From the NCBI GenBank assembly GCA_037783415.1, contig JAZGTN010000073.1, forward strand, positions 5,704,001 through 5,768,000: a stretch of 64,000 nt of DNA, read 5' to 3'. The translations under genes and the position numbers were made by a program. Positions 55,901 to 64,000 of the stretch are shown piece by piece. The DNA comes from Leptasterias polaris. Taxonomy: Eukaryota; Echinodermata; Asteroidea; Forcipulatida; Asteriidae. How positions within the stretch are numbered: the stretch's first letter is position 1; every line of letters starts with the position of its first letter. The notes under the pieces were generated by a model. It was not told where the DNA came from. It made no database searches and was given only the letters and a program-made list of their open reading frames with translations.

Positions 55901-58900
55901 ACCAATGGGGAAAACCCACGCAATCAGGTAGGGACTGAAAACCCACATGCAAGGCTCCGGGCTGAAGCGGATTCTAACCGGGGCCAATAAAAGGTAAAAG
56001 AACCCACAGAGCTACCTGATCCCCCGTGCACTGTATGGTTGGAGGATGCTCTATTCAACCCCCCAACACCACCACCCCCCGAAAATAATTCCTCGATTCT
56101 GTCCCAAAATAGGTGAGAAAAACATTGACAAACCCCGAGTTGTAGTGTTGCTCTGACGACCCTTCAATATTTACAACAAATTTCCTTAGAAACCATCGAT
56201 AACTTGGGTGAGGCACCAATGCTAGAGATGTTGAGCGCTCTCGGTGGCTGGCCCGTCCTCGGAACAAACCCTGGTGGCAACTGGAACACAAGTGACTTCA
56301 GCTTTGAGCGACTTTTGGCGAGACTTACTGGCCAGTACGACACCTATCCCATCTTGACTGTCTTCGTTGAAACGGATGACAAGAACTCGAGTGCATATGT
56401 ATTGCAGGTAATTAAATAAGTTGGTCTGTACATCAAGTTAAATCCGAGGACTTTGAACAAAAGTAAAAGCTTTTTTTTGTTTTTTCTTTTTTAACTTTTT
56501 CTTTCTTTCTCTGTTTACTTTCTTTCCTTTTTTTCCTATTTCCTATTTCCTCTCCGTATTTGTAAAATATAATCCTAGTCAATGTTTATTAAACCTCCTA
56601 AACAAAATGTTTATTTCACCACGCTCTACATAATGACGTAAACTTGACAATACATTTTTGGGGAAAAGGATGTTTTATGGTGATCGGATGCAGCGTGACA
56701 AAGTTACGTGTGTTTGTGCATTCTCCGCTGTACTCTCTGACCCCTGGAGGCTTCCGGCTGTATAAACCAGGTCCAAATGGGGTTAACAGTTGGACTGACT
56801 CTAAAATAGGAAGTTCTCGATTCATAACAATCCTGGCATTTGAGTTGTTTGAGTCTGTTTTAATTTAACGAAATGCATCCAGCTAGTTTGACAAGCTTGG
56901 GACGTACTCGACTCACTGAGTCGACTAGACAGGTTGCGGGGGCGGAGCCTGAGGTGCACAAAGGATATTATAATGGAGGTTTCCCTAACTTGAAGATAAT
57001 TATGTTTGAATGTTGTTTTTGCTGATCGCATAGTATGAGTGTAATAAATGAAGGGTTTGTGATAGTTTGACAAGCTTGGGATGTACGCGAATTACTGAGT
57101 CGACTAGACAGATTGCGGGGGCGGAGCCTAGGGTGCATAAAGGGTATAGAATGAAGGTTTCTCTAACTTGAGATAATACTTATGTAGTTTAAATGTTGTT
57201 TTTGCTGATCGTGAGGTATGAGCATAATAAATTAAGGATTGGTGAAAAATTAACGTAGCAGAATCTCTTCTTTTTTGTTCTAGATGGATCTGCCGACTTT
57301 TCAGGTGCCAAGCTTAGTCAGTAATCCGGATATTCGTCAAAACCGGATTAAGTCTTTGGTGAGAGAACAGTGCACTTGATTGAGTCAGTATGCAAGAAAA
57401 CTAGGGTGCATTATGCTTAAAGCCAACACACCGCAATAACTATGTGTTTTAAGAAAACAAATTGCTATGATTATTATCATCATTATTCTTTTGATTGAAC
57501 TATTTGTTGTTGTTGTTGTTGTGTTGGTTTTTTGTTTTGGTTTTTTGCTTTGACGTAAATATTTTTCACAGATTCCCGAGGAACCTCAACGGGACTCCGG
57601 ATACAGAAACTTGGTTGGACAAGGAACAGAGTACTCAGTGGTAAGAAAATACACTTGAATCAAGCCATAATTTCCGCGTAAAGTCAGTGCCATGTGCACA
57701 CACACGGCCGGGCTCTCAAGTGTGTTAAATTATGTCCACAAACATGAACGACTAGAAGACAAGTCTAGTAAGATTACATGTATAACCGGGTATGCTGAAA
57801 AATATCGTGTGTTTGTGCATTCTCTGGTACTATGACCCCTGGGGAGCTTCGGGTTGTAGTTATTAGTCTGAACTCGAGTCGTTTTATACATGCAGGCCAG
57901 AAAGGCGTACCTGAAGTTCATGGTTGACACCGTAGTCGCTCTTGGTGGGAATAAAACGACTGCTGTTGAACAGATGACGAAGACTTTGGAATTTGAAATA
58001 GAGTTGCAGAAGGTGAGACAATGTTTCATTTTGTTAATTGATAACTAGACACTATGATGAAATGAAATTTCAGCACAAAAGGGCGAGAAACAAAAGTAAT
58101 GGTGCCAATCATTCTCTTTTCTGTTGTTTTCACAGGCTGTAAAATGCAATCCCCTCTGAAGTAAAACTGCTATCGTTTTCAGCTTCATTTATTCACCAAA
58201 ATACTAAGCAATCATCTTCTGGTGCCGGGTTCTTAGGCTCCCCTTACATAAATTTAATTTATAAGGAGTTGAGGGGAACTTGTTTTTCTCTTTTAATTTG
58301 AAGTTGTCTTCTTGTGGTTAGAAGAACTTGTCCTAGTGCCTTTCTTGTTGTTTTCCTTTCTTTGTCACATAGTGTTGTGACTTTTGGGTTGTGTTTTATC
58401 TAACTGCATTTTGGAAAACAACCAGAGAGTAACTAAAATTACTTTTGTGTAAGACTTCAGGTGTGCCCTTGTGCTGTCTTTGGAGTGTATACCGTAGTGT
58501 TTAATTTGTTGTTATATATTTTTTTTTAATGTATTTCCTTTTGTATTATAGTTTATTAGTGTCTTGAAACAGTTCACTTGTAAGACATGACCATGAACCA
58601 CATCGAAACTTCCTAATGCCGGAACTTATACTAAACTGTATGCGACTTATTTCTTTATGTGCAGATCAGAGACACTACGGATCCGGATCAAAACTATAAT
58701 GCGACAACAATAGAAGAATTGGGAACCACCTACCCAGAAGTGAGAAACACAAAATATTTGGAATAATTACAGAAAATGTAATTAATCTTGTAATTAAATT
58801 TGGTTGCGATCACGCAGATCGAGCGACAACACAGTGCGCCACCTACAGTTTGCACATGAAAGGTTATTTTCAGAAGAAAGTAAATTTTGCAATAAATTAT

Positions 58901-61900
58901 ATCACAGGGGAAGAGTCTCACAAACTCTAAGCCTCGCTTTCCGAATCGAACTTACAGAATGAAGAAAGATTCAACCTGAACGTAGGCCATGTCCGATTTA
59001 GCGGATGGCTGCGTCTTGGTTGTCCTGTGAACAAGCGTTGGATGCCCTTAGGACTATCCTAGGCAACAGCCGTAAATGCAGCCATAGCAGCAGCCGACTG
59101 TTTTATGTTGCACCATGGCTGCGCGTATACGGTGTAACCTTCTCAAACCGTATGTACATATAAGTGGGAGTTTCTCCAACTGGATTGAAGCATCATGACA
59201 AAATGCACACTGCTCCAATCCTGAACCAGAACCAGAGCCAGAGCCCAGCTTCGGACGTAGCTCTAGACTATACAGCAATCCTTCACCGATCTTGAACTCT
59301 TGGTGGCAGCAGATACCGCCATTATTGCGGTGGTACCTGGGTGGTACTGCGCTGCCTAGCGACGGGTTTAAGCGATTTGCAAAGTGAAAGTCCAATAACC
59401 CGCGACTGATCAAATGATCGCCGTGTAGCCCAAACCTTATACCAGTCGCTAGGCAGCGCAGTACCACCCAGGTACACCGCAGTAATGGAGGCATATCTGC
59501 TGCCACCAAGAGTTCAAGATCGGTGAAGGATTGCTGTATAGAATTGTCATGATGTACTGTGAAATTGTAACCTCTCCTGAGCAAACACTTGGTGGCGCTC
59601 TTTATTAACTCCTCCGTATCATTACATAATGTTTAGATCAACTGGGAATTGTTCTTTCAACTCGTCATGCCGGAGACGTTGAGTCCACCAGTCACACCAT
59701 CCGAGCGGATCATTGACTACGCAGGCGGACCGACTGGTTACTTCGTAAACTTGATCAGATGGCTGAAGGCTGAGGATAGAAGCAGGTAAGACGTCACGAG
59801 CCAGATTGACCCTCAAAACATTTCAGGGTCGATCCTAAAAACCAACCAGAGCCCAATTTCATAGAGACCTTAGCAAAAAATATTCCTTAACGGTATAGTC
59901 TGTTAAGCAGAAATGAGCAGGATACCAGTCACAAAGTGTGCATACGACATGCTAATTTGGCTGGTAAACTTTCTGGCGGCAAAGTTTTGTTACGTTTCGC
60001 TACTTTTTATACTTAAACTTGAAAAATTTAACACTGGGTTAATTACTAATCATCCAGGGAGACAGCGAATTACATGCTGTGGCAACTTGTGGAGAAAATG
60101 GTCCCGGAACTTGGGAAGGAGTTTAAGGATATAAAAAAGGAGTACAAAATGGCGACACGGGGGACAACTGCAGAGCTCCCCCACTGGAAGACGTGTGTGT
60201 GGAACACGAACGCCGTATTCGCATTCGCCTCGGGGAGAATGTTTATTGACGAGTATTACCCCGAAAACGCCAAAGAAAAGGTAAAGTATAAGAGCTTTTA
60301 CCCAGACCTGTGATTGAGCGAGAGAGTTGCGACTACTATACGATTCGAAGCCATTTTCGGTCAAAACACAAACAGGGGTACCAGACCAGACTACACGTTG
60401 GTTGTGCTGCATTTGAATAAAAAAAATAATGGTGTCCAGCAACCATGTGACCCAAGAAGACTTGTCCCTCCATGTTGCAACTCTCTAAAAAATATAGCTC
60501 TGAACTTACTCCACAAAAGTCAATAACTAAATAATTGTTTAATAAAATACATTTTTGGGTAGTTTATCCTCATATCAACGCAAACAAACAGGACAAGATT
60601 CATTTGTCTAAGAAACATCGTTTAGCCTGTTCAGCCGACATTTGTGAACACTTCACCCAAATGCCTTTGTTTCCAAATCCCTGGTGGCATTATACAAAGA
60701 TTGAAAAGTTAAATAGTTAAAAATCAGCAGTACAAAATAGTTTGCAAATAGAATAAAAACACAAAACCATTTATATACAGAAGAAAATCAGATAACATCA
60801 AACAAAAAATAGCACAATCAAATTACACCGAGTTTGTTAATCGCTGATGAAACTTGTTTATAATTGCCAGCGAGGAACTTGTACATAAAAACTGGAAAAC
60901 TTGAACGCCCACATTTTCCAGACCTTACCTTGTCAACTTGACTTCATTGCAGACGAAGGAGATGGTTCATAAGCTATTAGACGCTTTTAAAGTCATGTTG
61001 GACAGCAATGAGTGGATGCAGGATGCGGATAAGAGGGAAGCTGTTGCTAAGGTCAGATTTTTGTTACACTTCTTAATTCCCTCAAGCTCCTTCCCAGTCT
61101 GAGTAGTTTCCCTCTTCGTTGTTTCCGGTTTCTTTTAGACTGCGATTAAGACTTTGTAACTTTCAGAGGGTCTAATAATATAAAGCGCATTGACTTGAAT
61201 TAATTATGTTATTTATTGAAAGCAGGCACAACATACCAAAGCCGGTTTAACATGATAACATTAAAACACCTTCAAGTGCAAACAGCATAACACTAATTTT
61301 AAAACTGAGTTCATTTATTTATTTATTTTTAAATTAAATTACTATAATTATTTTCATATCTTTATAAACCAACAGGCGGATAACATGGAAATCGATATCG
61401 GTTTCCCGGACTGGATGAAGGACAATGCTAAAGTGGACACCCTGTACAAGGACGTATGTATTAATCATGTAATTCAATTAGAGACAAGTAGTTTCGCAAA
61501 AAATGGGAGTGAGTAAGAAAAGTCTTTTTCCTGTTTCTGTCCTGTCTTTGAATCTCGTCAAAAATTGCTCTTCGTGAGAAACGAGACTTCATTAGAAACA
61601 AAACCAAGCAAATTCCCAGTGATCTTTAACCTCTAGTTAAAACCCTGCGGGGGAATTAACGTTTTCCACACTCACAATAAGGGTAACTCGCCCCGATTGC
61701 TTTACCCTTAAATATATTGTTGATGTAAAGGTGTTTTGTTTGTTGTTTTTAAGATTATAGTTACGAAGGAAAATGCGTTTGCAAACTTGTTATCGTACTA
61801 CAAATGGCGGTCAAGAGAAGACCTTCAAATTCTGCGACGCCCGGTCGACAAGAAATTGTAAGTGTTACAATTATTGGTTAATTGTTGTTATTATAAAACA

Positions 61901-63755
61901 CATGATTCTGTTTTTATTATCATTCAAAATTGATTGTTTTTTCTTTATGTAAACAGGTGGAAGAAGGGACCTGCTGTTATTAATGCGTACTACATCGGTT
62001 CATTAAACAAGATGCGTAAGTGTTGACAATGATTTGAAGCCACACCCTTAAATAACCCTATCAGGACCGGGCTTTATTTGGACCTACGGGGTCCCACCCC
62101 ACCCCCTAAGTTATTAAGAGCTTAAAAAAAGGAACTGACACAAATGTTCATTTTACCAAGTTATACATCCTGACGTAAACAAAAGTTCGAAACATGAAAG
62201 TGCAACATTTGCCCCTTCCCCCGGTCCCGATAGGGTTAACAGAATGTAGGTTATTCATTGGAGGAGCATATGATTTACATATTGTGTATTCTGCTAATCT
62301 CTTTTCAGAGTTTCCGGCAGGAATTCTTCAACCGCCATTCTACCATCAAGACCTTCCATGGTATTTATAATTAATGTTTATATTATATCCTTGTGTGCTT
62401 ACGGTAAATTATTTAGGAACGCCCTCTTAGAAAGTCTTCTTAGTTTTCCCATCAGATACAATTTGACTGCCAAACTTACCTCATTTTCTTTTATAGTTTC
62501 GCTAAGTTAAGGTTTTATGTCTGTGATAGCACGGAGGGGCAAGATGGTACACAAAAACACGGGAAACCAATTTAATCCGGCCTAGCCAAATATAATTACG
62601 TGTAGTGAAGCGAGGCATCCGGGGGTGTCCTCAACATGCTCTGACATCCGTTTTTCGTTCCCTTGAATTTCATTTCAGGTATTTCAATTATGGTGGGATT
62701 GGAACGGTCATCGGTCACGAAGTAACGCACGGTTTCGATACAGAAGGTGAGGAAGCTTTGCTTTCTGTTCAGCACATTATACGCTCCAAAAACTTGGGTG
62801 TTAAAATTGACACCACTGGTGTTGTCACAAATAAATACCAAACAAATATTCAGCATTTACATCATAGAGGTGTTAAAATAACACTCCAACCCAGTTATAC
62901 TGGTGTTGTTTTAACACGCTATAGATGGATTGCAATAGACGTCATTGGCCGCCATCTTTGATGAATTGTGCACGCGTGAAGAGCTATCATTGACTGAGAG
63001 TCGTGCGTAGCGCGTACACGCGTGCACTTTTCCATTGTTTTACATCAAAGATGGCGGTCAATGACGTGTATTGCAACCCATCTATTGTGTTAATTTTGAT
63101 TCTCTCTTGAGTGTCTATATGTGACAACACACATAGTGTCAATTTGAACACTCCAGTTTTTGCAGTGTAAATAAAGGGACGAACATAGTCAAATTAACTT
63201 AGTGTGTGTCATTTGGGCAAAGCCGCTGGCACAATATTACGTGAAGTAGGCGTGGCTATTAAGTGAAGTTGGCGTGGCTATTATGTAAAGTAGGCGTGGC
63301 TATTAGGTGAAGAAGGCGTGGCTATTATGTGAAGTAGGCGTGGTTATTAGGTGAAGTTGGCGTGGCTATAAGTTGAAGTAGGCGTGGCTATTAGGTGAAG
63401 TTGGCGTGGCTATAAGTTGAAGTAGGCGTGGCTATTAGGTGGAGTAGGCATGGCTATTATGTGAAGTAGGCGTGGCTATTAGGTGAAGTAGGCGTGGCTA
63501 TTAGGTGAAGAAGGCGTGGCTATTATGTGAAGTAGGCGTGGCTATCAGGTGAAGAATGCGTGGCTAACACTGGCAGATATAGCTCTGTAATCGGATGAGA
63601 ATGTTTGAATACTGTATCCTTCAGGAAGTAAATACGACAAAAATGGGAACATCAGAAACTGGTGGAGTGCGAAATCGACCTACAGCTTCATCAATCAGAC
63701 TAAGTGTATGGTGGAGCAGTATTCCAATTTCTCCTTGCCGGGCACTGAGATCCAT
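49965..63755 (+). CDS. M13 family zinc metallopeptidase (neprilysin/ECE-like), 3' end outside window
   Basis: Eighteen coding exons join in frame with GT-AG borders: 49965-50106, 50444-50527, 54924-55085, 55703-55786, 56190-56407, 57284-57358, 57572-57640, 57896-58012, 58665-58739, 59637-59785, 60058-60280, 60953-61051, 61376-61453, 61754-61857, 61957-62015, 62309-62360, 62679-62746 and 63625-63755. They give 663 residues before the window ends. A short cytoplasmic part is followed by a membrane helix at about 29-47 (type II). Then come CMSEQC, the [13 protein letters not shown] signature, ANYMLW, NAYY (569-572, substrate binding), [11 protein letters not shown], and the zinc motif HEVTH at 610-614 in [12 protein letters not shown], followed by WWS and QTKCMVEQY. 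The third zinc ligand (ExxxD region) and the C-terminal CxxW would lie in later exons. It probably cleaves small peptides at the cell surface. Exons 6-7 read divergently compared with the usual LPSRDYY region. Confidence 0.93.
50622..50720 (+). repeat. Left copy of a ~99-bp direct repeat flanking the 39-bp array
   Basis: AAAAAAAGTTGTTGGAAAAT, CAAAACTAACC, CCTAAAATGGAAAAGACTTG and GCATGTGCAGACAACAAGTC are matched in the same order at 54173-54271, 3551 bp downstream. Both copies lie in intron 2 of the M13 gene. Confidence 0.85.
50839..53770. repeat. 39-bp minisatellite, 66 units, interrupted by a MITE
   Basis: The unit begins TTAAAGGAGTTATTGAGAAT and continues TGGTAGGGATAAATAACAC. Two units (50839, 50878) precede the MITE at 50921-51275. 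The array resumes at TTAA 51276, and the final unit starts at 53733, exactly 63 x 39 bases later. The main variant is GAGAAT versus GTGAAT at one site. GTG units dominate the first part after the MITE, while GAG units dominate later with a single GTG unit every 4 to 8 units. The last unit has GGGG and diverges after ATAACA, running into the MITE at 53737-54138. No frame stays open across the unit (TAA present). Confidence 0.97.
50921..51275. mobile_element. TTAA-flanked MITE, family T copy 4, inserted in the minisatellite
   Basis: The array breaks at TTAA (50917-50920) and resumes with TTAA (51276-51279). Removing the insert plus one TTAA restores a perfect pair of 39-bp units, which demonstrates the TTAA target duplication. 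The sequence is nearly identical to the copy at 47938-48296. Confidence 0.93.
53737..54138. mobile_element. TTAA-flanked MITE, family T copy 5, whose left end is the last minisatellite unit
   Basis: The right end (ACCAATACCGTACAAACCC...CCCT, then TTAA 54139-54142) and the adjoining interior (TTGTTATTCCATGTAAATGA, CACAAAACATGGACACTGTC, TGTCAGCTCTACCAAT) match the right parts of copies 3 and 4. Its left end is TTAAAGGGGTTATTGAGAAT, i.e. the final unit of the array. Confidence 0.75.
54173..54271 (+). repeat. Right copy of the ~99-bp direct repeat flanking the 39-bp array
   Basis: Partner of 50622-50720, with a handful of mismatches (for example GTTGCTGAAAAA for GTTGTTGGAAAA). The pair brackets the array and both MITEs. 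Confidence 0.85.
55888..56035 (-). mobile_element. SINE-like fragment, antisense
   Basis: Read on the minus strand it begins GGGGGATCAGGTAGCTCTGT, includes the B-box-like GGTTAGAATCCG, and ends CGTGGGTTTTCCCCATTGGT...TTTTCTACACC. That is a phrase shared by many tRNA-related SINE tails in marine invertebrates. It lies in intron 4 of the M13 gene. Ends are approximate. Confidence 0.5.
56886..57240. repeat. Tandem duplication of ~179 bp in M13 intron 5
   Basis: GTTTGACAAGCTTGGGA starts at 56886 and at 57065. Both copies carry GAGTCGACTAGACAG, TTGCGGGGGCGGAGCCT and TTGTTTTTGCTGATCG in the same order, with scattered differences. Confidence 0.88.
59271..59538. mobile_element. Palindromic Tc1/mariner-type MITE in M13 intron 9
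   Basis: TACAGCAATCCTTCACCGAT (from 59271) is mirrored by ATCGGTGAAGGATTGCTGTA (to 59538), and TA flanks both sides (59269-59270, 59539-59540). The arms extend about 105 bp through CTTGGTGGCAGCAGA and GTACCTGGGTGGTACTGCGC with small gaps. Long arms and a TA target fit a non-autonomous Tc1/mariner element. The minus-strand frame across it is a by-product. Confidence 0.8.
59845..59935 (+). mobile_element. Fragment of the ATTTCATAGAG repeat family
   Basis: CCCAATTTCATAGAGACCTTAGC followed by TTAAGCAGAAATGAGCAGGATACCAGTCAC resembles one arm and the interior of the element at 40345-40545. It lies in M13 intron 10, upstream of exon 11. Confidence 0.5.
62778..63169. mobile_element. MITE with CCAAAAACT ends, carrying a nested second MITE
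   Basis: The left end (ACGCTCCAAAAACTTGGGTG, TTAAAATTGACACCA, GGTGTTGTCACA) and the reverse of the right end (ACACTGCAAAAACTGGAGTG, TTCAAATTGACACTA, GTGTTGTCACA) are inverted repeats of about 50 bp. Ends of the form CACTGCAAAAA are frequent among hAT-like MITEs in aquatic animals. The target duplication is unclear. It lies in M13 intron 17, directly after the HEVTH exon. Confidence 0.65.
62921..63085. mobile_element. Nested MITE with CCATCTTT arms, family G copy 2
   Basis: ATAGATGGATTGCAATAGAC and CCGCCATCTTTGATG at the left are mirrored by CATCAAAGATGGCGG and TGTATTGCAACCCATCTAT at the right. The centre has ACGCG-rich sequence. Related to 20067-20284. It sits inside the larger element at 62778-63169, so it is the younger insertion. 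Confidence 0.7.
63238..63562. repeat. 22-bp minisatellite, 15 units
   Basis: The unit is GGCGTGGCTATTAGGTGAAG plus TA. Variation is concentrated at ATTAGG/ATTATG/ATAAGTT and at GTA/GTT/GAA. A two-unit pattern (TTAGGTGAAGTT then TAAGTTGAAGTA) repeats near 63340-63425. The array lies in M13 intron 17, ending about 60 bp upstream of exon 18. Confidence 0.93.
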
Positions 63756-64000
63756 GTAAGTTTCGAAACAAAATAACTGAATTTTGTCTTATCATCCTCA
63801 AACGATTACTGACGTTTTTGTAAAGTCGATGGTAATGTAGGACCCTTATTTTCTTCCCACAAGTCAAAATTATTTCCTATTTATGAATTCCTGTCTGACG
63901 CCAACGTAAATGGATAAAAATTTCCCAATAGTTCGGGGTGTTTCTTTGTTTGTTTGTTGAGGTGTTTGTTTGTTTGTTTGTTTGTTTCATTTTCCTTTTT
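63756..64000 (+). other. Start of M13 intron 18, continues beyond the window
   Basis: Begins with the donor GTAAGT and ends in a TTTG microsatellite near 63944-63988. The remaining exons should encode the C-terminal catalytic part of the peptidase. Confidence 0.75.

Noticed and set aside
59054..59584. 176-codon minus-strand frame
   Set aside because: It spans the palindromic MITE inside an M13 intron and is explained by the inverted arms.

Overview
The window is animal nuclear DNA: AT-rich, with spliced genes, long introns and dense small transposons and minisatellites. Gene content (BCAS2/SPF27, the sigma-1 receptor, a BTB-Kelch protein, an M13 peptidase, Ig and FN3 membrane proteins) and the tRNA-derived SINE style point to a marine invertebrate deuterostome, most likely an echinoderm and possibly a sea star. 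The species is inference.

Layout. 0-4.7 kb is non-coding with a SINE and hairpin elements. 4.7-16.7 kb holds two intronless minus-strand genes for type I membrane proteins with three Ig-like domains, one membrane helix and a tyrosine-rich tail; they are paralogues by architecture and shared motifs. 22.5-24.4 kb is an intronless BTB-BACK-Kelch gene (-). 26.9-32.5 kb is BCAS2 in seven coding exons (+), ending in an unusual acidic tail. 33.2-36.4 kb is SIGMAR1 in four coding exons (-), tail to tail with BCAS2. 39.0-42.2 kb holds two convergent small membrane proteins, one with an FN3 domain and one FN3-like. 50.0 kb to the right edge is a type II membrane M13 metallopeptidase (neprilysin/ECE family, +), with 18 coding exons traced in frame up to and past HEVTH; its 3' end lies outside the window.

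The genes do not form an obvious pathway. The two Ig genes, and perhaps the FN3 pair, look like lineage-specific surface-receptor families; the others are conserved housekeeping or enzyme genes.

The most unusual DNA is in intron 2 of the peptidase gene: 66 copies of a 39-bp unit (period exact wherever it was counted) that match the terminal inverted repeat of a TTAA-flanked mini-transposon family. The array ends in the left end of one family member, and another member is inserted into the TTAA of one unit. About 99-bp direct repeats flank the complex. A second array, of a 21-bp unit, lies wholly between the inverted ends of another small element at 7.6-8.5 kb. Exon borders were derived by hand from splice consensus, reading frame and family similarity; repeat borders are approximate unless a target duplication is stated.
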